NCBI GenBank assembly: GCA_028455995.1
Contig: JABELC010000005.1
Location: 1,116,001-1,180,000 of the forward strand
Direction: 5' to 3'
DNA from: Scleromitrula shiraiana
Taxonomy: Eukaryota; Ascomycota; Leotiomycetes; Helotiales; Sclerotiniaceae
Length of the DNA: 64,000 bases
Part shown: positions 55,245-64,000 of the stretch, one piece after another
Layout of the letters: the number at the start of each line of letters is the position of its first letter
Position numbering within the stretch: the stretch's first letter is position 1
The notes under the pieces: generated by a model
Databases searched by the model: none
Seen by the model: only the letters and a program-made list of their open reading frames with translations
Told to the model about the DNA's origin: nothing
Program-made: the position numbers and the translations under genes

Positions 55245-57514
55245 TTATAAGAAATCAAAAGTATCGCCCTTCTCCTTGATCATTTTCCCCACCCGTTCGG
55301 TCCCAGCAACTCTTTCCAATTTCATTACATCCCATTTGGAGAAGATAACTCTGACACTTCCATCCCCTGGCTCTATGTTTCCTTCCCGTACACTTCTGCT
55401 CAAGTATCCCCCCACAATTTCCTTGTAGAATATTGGGTTGTCGGGTAAACCATACATGATGACTTTCTTGACACCCCTTATTTGATATCGTCTAAAGTGA
55501 TGTGCTCTCTCTGTGTAGAGCAAAACGTTGTGTCGACCACTATAAAAGTGAGACCTTGCTCTAGCAACTTCCTTTACAGAAGTATATTCCGAAACACTAC
55601 CAAATGATAAAGTACTCGTAGCATTCGAAGTAGAAAAATAATTCCTCACTCGAACGAAATCGAGATATGAAGGAATGAATATAAGAGTACCAGCACTATC
55701 CTTGCTCCGACGAGTCAAGGCGGGAATTATGGCTGACGTGAAATATGTAAAGCGTGCATCTGGGTCTGAGGAAAATGATGGAGATTCGAGTCTCGAGAAG
55801 GTCTGTTTGACCTTCAAGCCCAACTCTTGAATAGCTCCAGGATAGTTGGCATTGATTTTGATCTTGCCTGCCCAATTCTTCGATTGATTGTAAAATACTG
55901 TGTTGAGCTCAGGGGTATTGAAGCTAGCTAAAGCAATGGTCTGGCGGAAGTATTTCGCGTTGTTATCCAAATACCAACTTCGTACGCGACTGAAATCACA
56001 GCCATGTGCGTCTTTTGGTTGTAGGTTGAGGTGATCAAATATAAACTCCACGTGCTCCCAGTTCTGCATGAGCAGTGCATCCGCTTGATCGACTATGACC
56101 ATTTCGATCGAGCTAAGAAAATCATAATCTACTTTCTTGTCTTCTTCCGACCCGATTGCCATTCTTAATCCTAGGGGACTAGCAAAGATGATATCTGAGT
56201 TGTAGAACTGTGAGAAATACTTTATAGTCTTTCTGGTGAACTTGAGACCAAGGCGAAACATATCATCGTCGTTGCCTGCAAAGAGTTCTCTGAAGTCTTC
56301 TGCCTTATCATCTGAATATTTTTCATCTTTATCAACGTACGAATCATCGAACCGTTTTCGATTCTCTTGTTGATCCGGCTCGCATAGCGAGGTGATCATA
56401 TTGACCATTCGGACACAGGACTCCCGGGTTGGTAGCAACATAAGAACCTTTGGTCTTGTAAAACCTTGGTCTCTTAATTCTAAATCATCGCTGTTGTCTT
56501 CTCTTGCAAGCCGAGAGTTGTTCTTAATAACACGATCACGAGTCCTAAATAGTTAGCCTAGTCAAGATGAGAAAGTCAGGATCCTTACTTAAACACATGA
56601 TTGACAGCATGGAGACATGCAAGTCGTCTCAAACTCTCAGCATTTGCTGGGTTGCGCTCACAAAATAGCATATCCTGATATCCAAACATTAAAGGAGCTA
56701 TGTACTTTTCCAGCGGGTCAAATGTCGGACGTTGTTTCTTGATAACTCCAGCGAGCTTTTGTTTTAGTTTGAGCTCCTCCGGGCCATTAAGAGCAACCGG
56801 TTTTGACACCTTTACATCATCTTTACCGGGTACGGTTGTAACGGTCTTTCCAACTTTTGGTAATACTGCTTTCTGTATAGACCATTCTCCCTTTTCCAAA
56901 TACTGTAGCCTTCTTGACAGAACATTGTCATCCGGATTGGCAAAATGCGCCTCGAATGGATCTGAGTCGTCTTCTTCATCATCTTCCAGAAGATCGTCCG
57001 TCGCTGTTTCGGGTCCTTCCTCCGCTTCTTCGACAAGATCTTTATCTTCTGAATCTTGCTCTTCAGAGGCACTGTTGTAGTCTTCCTTGGGCGCCGAATC
57101 ATTATTTAATTTCCTTCTTTTAGCTTGTGGTGCGGCTTCAGTAGCAAAGCTTTGCATCAAAGCCGCATATGACTTCACAGTAGGTTTCTGTTCAATTTCA
57201 TCCTCATCGCTGGATTCTTCTTCGTCCTCTATTTCTTCATCTTGACTTGGGCTTTCAGATTCCGATTCGCTGTCCGAATCACTAAAATTGTTAACCAATT
57301 GTAGAAGACAAAGTAGCCTGAATATAGCTCACTCTTCTTCTTTCTGTTGTGCCAATCTTGCACTGTCAAAAACAGGTTTCCCTCTGCCTCTCCCTCCACC
57401 TCTACCTCGAAATCCACCTCTTCCCCGTGGACCTCCTCGACTACCTCCACGCCCCCTTGAACTGCTCATCCCACCATGACCTCTTGAACCACCTCTTGAT
57501 CCTTGAAAGCCCAT
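55245..57514 (-). CDS. UTP25: U3 snoRNP-associated protein Utp25
   Basis: Exons 57333-57514, 56589-57281 and 55245-56544 encode 724 residues. Utp25 is a DEAD-helicase-like protein of the small-subunit processome needed for 18S rRNA maturation. The N-terminal 45 residues are an RGG-rich box; an acidic Ser/Asp/Glu stretch follows. The body carries the Utp25 signatures: PTFDPLEKYIAPLMFGYQD, RRLACLHAVNHVFKTRDRVI, PKVLMLLPTRESCVRMV, RLGLKFTRKTIKYFSQFYNS, DIIFASPLGLRMAIG, DFLSSIEMVIVDQADALLMQ, NWEHVEFIFDHLNLQP, TLIFIPSYLDFVRVRNYF, VLLYTERAHHFRRYQIRG. The classical Walker A and DEAD residues are degenerate (VDQAD), as in the family. Introns are 51 and 44 nt; the second is among the shortest here. 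Confidence 0.93.
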
Positions 57515-57991
57515 TGTATTGTTATGTTTTCGTTGGGGGTTGAAGGTATGATAGTTGACGGTCAACGGTACCTATCTTTATCCTACAAAAAAAAAGTTCT
57601 GAAGGAGTCCTTATCTTAGCGTCATCAGGGCTGGAAGTTTTTGAGATCAATTGAATAATTGGGATTAAATCTAATTGAATGAAAATCAAAGAACAATATC
57701 AAGAAATTTTATTGTGTTTTCCGACGTATGCAGTATCTACCAGAATTTATGATGATTTCAACCAAATAATAATAATAACTTCAATAATACAATAATTTGA
57801 GATATTTTGATCGAGGGGAACTATTTTCTTTTAACGAAGTCTTATCTTAGCGTGATAAGATCCTTGCGACGCCCACACAAAAATCCCACTTGCGCCTGGT
57901 TTGCAGTCGTCGACGACGAGCCTTTCGAAAACTCAAGCCCCTCTACAACCACTCGTCCTCCGGACTCGATATCGAAATAATTTTGCCCAGT
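57515..57991. promoter_or_regulatory. divergent promoter UTP25 / eIF3f with repeated CTTATCTTAGCGT
   Basis: 477 bp between two ribosome-related genes. The 13-mer CTTATCTTAGCGT occurs at 57610-57622 and again at 57841-57853. In the second copy it is followed by GATAAG, so that CTTATC and GATAAG form an inverted pair around TTAGCGT. GATA-type factor binding or co-regulation is inference. Confidence 0.5.
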
Positions 57992-59168
57992 ATGGCAGTC
58001 GGTACACAGTCCTTCCTCCATCTCGCGCGGCCTCTTGCGCCTTCAGCCATCGGCGTTCAACCTACCACCTCACCTCTAAATGTCATAATTCAACCACAAG
58101 TACGATATTTTCTCCATCTACAAACTTGGCCACTATGATAGAAAACTAACAGTATTTTTACAGGCAGTATTCTCGATTCTCGATCATGCTATTCGTCGCG
58201 ATATCAGTGTAACTCAAACCCCACGTGTAATCGGTGCACTCCTCGGAATCCGCTCTGAAGATGGCATGGAAGTCGAAGTACGCAACTGTTTCGCCATTCC
58301 CCATACCGAAACCGAAGATCAAGTCGAAGTCGATGTCGAGTACCAAAAGAACATGCTCGCTCTGCAATTAAAGGCCAATCCTCGCGAAGTGTTATTAGGA
58401 TGGTACACAACCTCTCTTGAACTCAACAGTTTCAGTGCTTTGATCCAAAACTTTTTTGCTAGTCCTGAGACTGGCACATTCCCACATCCTGCTGTTCATT
58501 TGACAGTCAGTACCGAGGCTGGAAAGGAAATTGAGGCCAGAGCATATATTAGTGCACCTGTTGGTGTTAATGCAGAGAGAGCAGCCGAGAGCTGTCTTTT
58601 CATTCCTGTACCATATGAAATCCGATATAGCGAGGCAGAGAAGAGTGGTCTGGAATTAATCTCTGGTGCTAAGGATAGCGAGAACCGCGCCGCACCAGTG
58701 GTCACTGATATTGAGGGTTTGGAACGAGCTGTTGATCAAACGCTCGATCTTTTGGAAAGAGTATCCGAGTATGTCAGCTCGGTCTTGGATGAGGAAAGAG
58801 AGCCTTCAAACGCACTAGGTCAATTCCTCATGAACGCTTTGTCTTTGGCACCAAAAGTTGATGCTCAAGACATTGAACGTGACTTTAACAACCACATTCA
58901 AGATGTTCTTGTTGTGTCTTACCTCGCTAATACAATTCGCACTCAAATCGATCTTTCACAAAGATTGGCAACAGCTACTCTTACTATGGGTGGCTCGGAT
59001 GTGCTTGCAACATCAGGCAGTGGAGAAGGTGGGGAGAAAGCAGAACGTGGACAGAGAGGTAACAAGCGTGGTGGACGAGGAGGTGCCCGAGGAGGTGGAC
59101 AGACACGAGAGCCACGAGAGCCAAGAGAACCTAGAGAACCAAGAGAACCAAGAGAACCCGTTGAGTAG
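57992..59168 (+). CDS. translation initiation factor eIF3 subunit F
   Basis: Exons 57992-58099 and 58164-59168 encode 370 residues. eIF3f is an MPN-domain subunit of the eIF3 complex that recruits mRNA and Met-tRNA to the 40S subunit. Signatures: VIIQPQAVFSILDHAIRRD, RVIGALLGIRSEDGMEVEV, RNCFAIPHTETEDQVEVDVE, REVLLGWYTTSLELNSFSAL, and the HPAVHLTVST and GQFLMNALSLAP blocks. It lacks the HxH zinc ligands of active JAMM proteases, as expected for this non-catalytic member. After a Gly/Arg-rich stretch the C terminus ends in six perfect Arg-Glu-Pro repeats encoded at 59106-59159. The 64-nt intron joins IIQPQ to AVFSI. Confidence 0.93.
59106..59159 (+). repeat. six Arg-Glu-Pro codon-triplet repeats at eIF3f C terminus
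   Basis: Six consecutive 9-bp units coding Arg-Glu-Pro, with CGA/AGA, GAG/GAA and CCA/CCT/CCC variation, just before the stop codon. Confidence 0.95.
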
Positions 59169-59494
59169 TTCCTGTTGATAAAATAAAAAGATCTCCATAA
59201 TTTGCAACTGTGCATCTAATTGCATTGTCTGGATGGAAAAAATATGGCGTTCCAAGGAGGCTTTAAAGTCAATTCTTATAGAATTTCAAAAATACTCTTT
59301 CAAATCACACAAATTAGAAGCTCAGTGATTATTATATTGTATTGTATTGTATTGTATTCATGGGTCTATCAGCCAATATAAACCTGGTACTTAAAATAGT
59401 TCGTTTTGATGCCCGGATTCCCACTAACTCCACCAAATGCTACCATACGCCACCATTTGTTCATCACATAACAATCAGCATTTACTTAAAATTT
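59169..59494. other. intergenic, convergent 3' ends
   Basis: 326 bp between eIF3f (+) and the R3H-SUZ gene (-), with a TATTG pentamer run at about 59333-59358. No gene is seen. Confidence 0.65.
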
Positions 59495-62162
59495 CTAAAC
59501 GCCAGTGGGAGGCTTTGGTGGTAAAGTTGCCGGATTGCCAAAATTAGGAAGGTGGCTTCCAACTTGACCATTCGGCACTATTCCCTGAGGTAACCCTTGT
59601 TGCATCGCATGAGGCATTCCTTGTGAATGCCCTTGAGGCATGTTTTGATGCATCATTGGCCTATGTGTCATATGAGGAGAGGCATGGTAAGAAGGTAAAG
59701 AATTGTTCGATCCTTGTCGAGCCATGCTATATCCCATTCCATTACCGTATTGTTGTTGAGGAGGAGTGAAGTTATTATAAGAAAGATGAGGAGACCCATG
59801 ATGCGGAGATCCATGGTGAGGGGACCCATGGTGTGGCATGGGTTGCGGAATAGGAAGACCCTGACTGCCCGGGACAAAAGATTGGGTTTTTGGATTGAAT
59901 GCATGTCTATTGAAGCTTCCCGGAATAGGGTGTTGACTCTTGGGATCAGCGGGGTTGGCAGTACTGGGTAGTTGACCAAAAGCATAAGGAATGGTACTGG
60001 GTGGTCCTCCCGCTACTGGGCCTCGTGATTGATAGGGGGCACTTGGATATGGATTCTGCGGTACCCATTGCTGCTGCGGCGGTGGCTGTGGGGATTGCAC
60101 AGGAGAACCGTAAGTTGTAATGGGTGCACTATGAGGTTGATATCGGTTCTGTTGGGGAAATTGCTAGCATCAAGTTAGTAAAATTGTTCAATTTGACATC
60201 CAGTATCAACTGACCTGTGACATGTTACTATAAGATTGCATATTTCCGTTACTCATCATCGCGGGATTAAATTGTTGTTGTGGAGCAAACTGAGGTTGCA
60301 TAGGAGCTTGGTAGTTGCTTTGCACCGCCCCATTGAATTGCTGTACCCCCATGGGATTGTACGTTTGTGTGGGTATCCAGGCTGGTTGGGCCTGTTGTTG
60401 AGGAAAGTACGGAGTATATTGCGATCGAACATCAAAACTCTCCGAATCATCGCGGCGCTGTTTCCCAATTTTGCCTCTCTTCCCTTGTCCTGGTTTGTCC
60501 TTTGTAGAAACAGAACTAGAACGTGACATTTCATTTCCATCTTCGGTTTCTAGTACGCATTTAGTAAGTAATCCCACGGTATAAACATAAATCGAATCCT
60601 GACTCACCAGGGGTAGCCTCGCCAGATTTATCTTCCTTCCCAAAGATGCGCTCTCGAGTAGCTAGGTAAATCGCCTCTCTCTGCTCTCTAGAAAGCCTAT
60701 TTAAAGTAAGTTTAATGCTATCGAAGATGCCTAAAATAACATACTTCTCTTTTGCCGAAAGGGTCTTTTCCTTGTTCTCGCTACCTGTTTCAGAAGTAGC
60801 TTTCGAAGGACTTGGACCAGTATCGCCATCGCCCCCCCTTCGCATGATTTTCATGGTTGGCAAGTTGGGTGGAGGGGTATTTCCGGTGGTAGGCGGATTG
60901 GATATGCTCGTTAAAGATGGAGGGATCCTGCAGAATGGTGTTCGAAATATACGGACGGCTCCAGCTACAGCATCGACTTGATGTGTCATGTGGTAATAAT
61001 CTGCCAACTTATGCGTCAACATCCTGCAGAATGAATTGCAAGGTGGTAGGTCGATAAAAGGTTCCCTTTGAAGAAATTAGTCAAGAGCAATAATTCAAGG
61101 AAGGTGATCTTACTTCGAATCCTTTACAAACTCAATAACATCTTGCTCGAGTCTAAGTAAAAATATACGATCTTTTGGTGATTCCAATGCCTCCAGAAGT
61201 TTCTCATCTGGGGTTTGGCGGTAGAAGAGAGTAAATGCTTCGGTTGATCCTGCTGGGCCTACAAGCGGTTTAGACTTGTCATCAGTAGTTTGCTGTCCAG
61301 ATGATCCACTCTGAGGAGTGATAATACCCTGGCTTTGTCGCTCCTGCATAGGCTGCATGCTACGTCTGTCAGGAGGCTCGTAAAATTGAGCACGGTAAGC
61401 TCGTGCAGCCGCTTCGGAACCAATCCTAGATCCAGCAACAATTGAACCACGCCCAGAGAAGGTATCGTCATCTTCAGCAGCTTTGACACTCGCGCTGTCA
61501 TCGGGACGCAATGATTCCTTCTCATCTAAAGCAAATGTTGTTCCTGAGGTAATACTCTTCCCATCGAGACTTGGGGGTTTGGTGCCCAGATCAGATCCAG
61601 ATTCCGTTCTCTGAAATGGATCTTCTGAAAATCCTTCTGTTAAATCCCGCTTTTGAGTCGGGGCTGCAACTCCTGAACCATTCACAACAAGACTTGGTGG
61701 CCCATCACGAATATGCATCGCCTTTACTGCATCTGCCAAATCCGATTCCTTCTTAGTAATTGCAGGTGTGATATCCTCAGCTATTTTTGCTTTCTTCGTC
61801 TGCTCATTTGTTGTCGATGTGACTCCCCTGCCAGTGGTCTTAGCACCAGCAGCATCAATCGGGGCACTGGAGCTGTCTACAGTCCCGTTTTGATGTGTGC
61901 CGGGAGGAACATTCTCGGTCTTGGATTCTCGAACAGAGGAAGAGGCCGCAACTTTTGCGAACGAGGGTAGAGCTACATTATCTTTTCCGGCTGATGCAGC
62001 GACCTAGCACAAGCTCAAATCAGTATAAGGCGCTTTGATTAGAGAAATTTGACAGAAGAAGCTAACGAGAACGCATCAAAACAAGGAGCGTACAGGTGTA
62101 GAAATTCCCACCTTTGCAAATGACAGCCTTGAGGGGTCTGTCGACATCGGCGCAGTAGCCAT
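59495..62162 (-). CDS. R3H-SUZ domain RNA-binding protein (Rbs1-like)
   Basis: Six exons: 62112-62162, 61114-62003, 60745-61023, 60608-60696, 60215-60549 and 59495-60163, giving 770 residues. After a roughly 240-residue disordered N part comes an R3H domain: RIFLLRLEQDVIEFVKDSK, MLTHKLADYYHMTHQVD, VAGAVRIFRTPFCRIPP. A SUZ region follows, TMKIMRRGG then KEKLSREQREAIYLATRERIFG, so R3H and SUZ act as paired RNA/single-strand nucleic-acid binding modules. The C-terminal third is Gln/Pro/Asn/Met-rich, prion-like, with three HHGSP repeats near residue 660. Such proteins associate with mRNPs; yeast Rbs1 is the nearest idea. The 48-nt intron 60697-60744 is stop-free and a multiple of three, so reading through it keeps frame; spliced SUZ aligns better. 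Confidence 0.82.
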
Positions 62163-63431
62163 GATGAAGAATTTACTTTTATACTAATTCTGATCGCAAA
62201 AATGAGCGTAAGTAGTCCAAATGGGACAATGTCAAAAATGTAGCCAGGTGAAGGCCCGTCAAAGTGTGAAAGCTTTTGAAGTAATGTAAGATTAAGGAAG
62301 AAGATTAACAAAAGCGTTCGATGAAAAGGCGTGACATCTGGTCATTGTCGTTGCAGACAAGCGGTTTGTAAAAAGAGTTGTAATAGTATTTTCCTTTTGA
62401 ATGGGGGGGTTTCTGCCCGTTTGTAAATTCGTCTCCCGTATCTGTGTACCACGGATTGTTGAAAGTGCTGAGTGTTAAACGACGATGTTTCTGGATTTTG
62501 TACAACCCACTTCCCTCTTTGAAGATTGATAGGTAGGTACTCCTATCGCCGGTAAACCAAAGACCCAAAGCCGATATGATATGATATGATATGATATGAG
62601 AGTTTTTTTCCTGCCCCAGATAAATCGTAATCAGATAATTAAGAGAATAATAATTCTGTGTACTGTAATCGATTTAAGAAAAAGGAGAGATAACAGGAAA
62701 GAAAAGGGGCCTTTAAAACATCCTCACTCTTTCTCTTTCTCTTTCTCTTTCTCGAGATATTATTTTCTTTTACCACAATAATGGTGGTGGGAAGATAAAA
62801 TTATAGTAAGAGAAGGGAGAGGTGAATTTGAAGTTCCTAATAAGATCCTAATAATAATAATAATAATAATAACTTAAGTAAGTTCCTAGTACAAGTAATA
62901 ATTACAAGCCAAAAGAATAATATAATAATAAATTTACTAGATCAACTGGACCGACTGGGCCGACTGGTACTATAGCCCTGGAGGAAATATTGCCTATCCC
63001 CGCCTATCTCATGGGTGTGGGTGGATCGTGTTTGTACAATAGATAATAAATCTAATAAATTTTGTGAACTCAAGAAATAAACTAGAACTCTTCCAAAGAG
63101 AACAGGAGATACTTCAAAGAATTATCATTCTTGACATTCCATATACTACTTCAAATCATTAATCAATTACTTGCTACTTGCTACTTGCTACTTGCTACTT
63201 GCTACTTGCTACTATTCATTGCTTACGTGCCTAATAATCTGTACAACAGTACAATACCTTACAGTTCATCATTCGATTATCCAAATTCTTTGCCAACAGG
63301 CGCATTACAACCAATACATTGCATCAACGTTTTTTTCGTGGCGCATTGGGAGTCTACCAAACTACAGATTCAGATCGCCGTCCTGGTGTAGCACAAATTA
63401 TCAACGTCAGTCAACATTAGGGGTCAACAAT
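62163..63431. other. divergent promoter region, R3H-SUZ / zinc-knuckle gene
   Basis: About 1.27 kb. Contains a GATAT repeat (62573-62599), a TTTCTC run (62726-62752), an AATAAT run (62850-62871) and a CTTGCTA heptamer repeat (63170-63210). No gene is seen. Confidence 0.65.
63170..63210. repeat. heptamer repeat (CTTGCTA)n
   Basis: About six tandem CTTGCTA units upstream of the zinc-knuckle gene. Confidence 0.9.
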
Positions 63432-64000
63432 ATGAATCGCTATCATGGAGCAAATAGAGGGTCGACAATTGGAGGACCATCAAAAGCTTCGGCTTCAACT
63501 ACATGCCAGAAATGTTTGAAGAAAGATAAGTTTTCTATTTATGTCTTACTGTTATATAAATCTAACATCAATTTACGACACTATAGCTATGAGTGCAAAG
63601 CAAATGCTCAGGAACGCCCTTATGTATCCAGACCATCGCGAACACAACAACTTCTCAATCCAAAGCTTGTTCCAAAGTTGACAAGTGATGTACCCCAGGA
63701 TCTTTTGAGAAAGTGGGTATACATTTTCGCCTCAACTCATAGTTGTTCTGCATTGGTTCTGACGATCTCTTCTAGGAAAGGTATTGCAGATGAGCAGCTT
63801 GCGAAATTGGAAAAGGAGAGGGGTCGCAAACGTGAGAGACAGCTCGAGGATTCGGATGCGGGGGCTTTGAAGCGAAGGCGTTCAGCTTCCTCGGCTTCAT
63901 CAGTCTCAACTATCTCCACGAATCTTTCACGATCTCCTTCCCCACGGGAAGTCCGGCGCATGTCAAATTCGTACACTTCGAAGCCCATAAGACGATCACA
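63432..64000 (+). CDS. zinc-knuckle protein (ZCCHC10-like), 3' end outside window
   Basis: Partial gene: exons 63432-63525, 63577-63712 and 63776 onward. It begins MNRYHGANRGSTIGGPSKAS. With the first intron taken as AT-AC (63526-63576) the protein has Cys25-x2-Cys28-x4-His33-x4-Cys38, a canonical CCHC zinc knuckle in TTCQKCLKKGHYSYECK, then ANAQERPYVSRPSRTQQLL, PKLVPKLTSDVPQDLLRK and KGIADEQLAKLE. This matches a conserved fungal and animal (ZCCHC10) zinc-knuckle family, probably nuclear and RNA linked; its molecular role is not well defined. The visible tail is Arg/Ser-rich. The second intron is 63 nt, donor GTGGGT, acceptor TCTAG. A GT-AG alternative for the first intron keeps frame but deletes the zinc-binding His. 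Confidence 0.8.
   Translation, partial: MNRYHGANRGSTIGGPSKASASTTCQKCLKKDKFSIYVLLLYKSNINLRHYSYECKANAQERPYVSRPSRTQQLLNPKLVPKLTSDVPQDLLRKWVYIFASTHSCSALVLTISSRKGIADEQLAKLEKERGRKRERQLEDSDAGALKRRRSASSASSVSTISTNLSRSPSPREVRRMSNSYTSKPIRRS
63526..63576 (+). other. candidate U2-type AT-AC intron
   Basis: A 51-nt intron beginning ATAAGT and ending TTTAC, with the branch-like CTAAC ten bases before its end. Excising it joins AAA-G to GA-CAC and yields KKGHYSYEC, the exact zinc-knuckle spacing. An overlapping GT-AG choice (63530-63586, donor GTTTTC) is possible but less conserved. Confidence 0.6.

Noticed and set aside
1..64000. tRNA or rRNA genes, CRISPR arrays, biosynthetic gene clusters, viral insertions
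   Set aside because: I looked for B-box-like GGTTCGAATCC words, regular spaced repeats and polyketide/peptide synthetase or viral motifs and saw none that hold up; a tRNA covariance scan would be the decisive test for tRNAs.

Overview
The window looks like nuclear DNA of a filamentous ascomycete, most likely a leotiomycete of the Botrytis/Sclerotinia type. The basis is short spliceosomal introns (about 44-340 nt) with GTANGT donors, CTAAC-like branch sites and YAG acceptors; A+T-rich intergenic DNA full of microsatellites; and family content such as a secreted bicupin oxalate decarboxylase, an ARID-type Rsc9 and a yeast-sized Sft1. The species cannot be fixed from sequence alone. All gene models were built by hand from open frames, splice signals and family conservation; each complete model closes to a whole number of codons.

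Layout. 1-6144 is gene-poor, with several tandem repeats. 6.1-17.9 kb: a mitochondrially targeted SDR dehydrogenase, an Lsb3/Ysc84 actin-patch protein, the Golgi SNARE Sft1, an Age2-type ArfGAP, methionine sulfoxide reductase B and an unknown 385-residue protein. 19.2-31.2 kb: a Rec114-like meiotic protein divergent from Rsc9, a secreted oxalate decarboxylase, then Alg13 divergent from mitoribosomal mS35. 31.8-44.4 kb: a membrane-anchored aldehyde dehydrogenase, a MITE-like element, an unknown basic protein, a zinc alcohol dehydrogenase, exosome Rrp4, an unknown six-TM protein, a very small DMAC1-like gene and AP-3 mu. 44.7-52.5 kb: three poorly known proteins (a charged coiled-coil protein, a protein with a ubiquitin-like fold, and a 971-residue protein). 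53-64 kb: MICOS Mic12 divergent from mitoribosomal bL17m, Utp25 divergent from eIF3f, an R3H-SUZ protein, and a zinc-knuckle gene cut by the window end.

No operon, biosynthetic cluster, CRISPR array, rRNA or tRNA was found. Genes mostly alternate in strand, giving many short divergent promoters. Themes are housekeeping: mitochondria (mS35, bL17m, Mic12, DMAC1-like, targeted SDR and MsrB), vesicle traffic (Sft1, Age2, AP-3 mu, Lsb3), RNA and ribosome work (Rrp4, Utp25, eIF3f, R3H-SUZ) and chromatin or meiosis (Rsc9, Rec114).

The most notable signals are: an apparent AT-AC intron at 63526-63576 whose removal restores a perfect CCHC zinc knuckle; a 243-bp element with 19-bp terminal inverted repeats at 34258-34500; a C-terminal motif shared by two otherwise unrelated disordered proteins; a divergent ubiquitin-like domain in an unannotated protein; and a 48-nt frame-preserving intron inside the SUZ region of the R3H gene.
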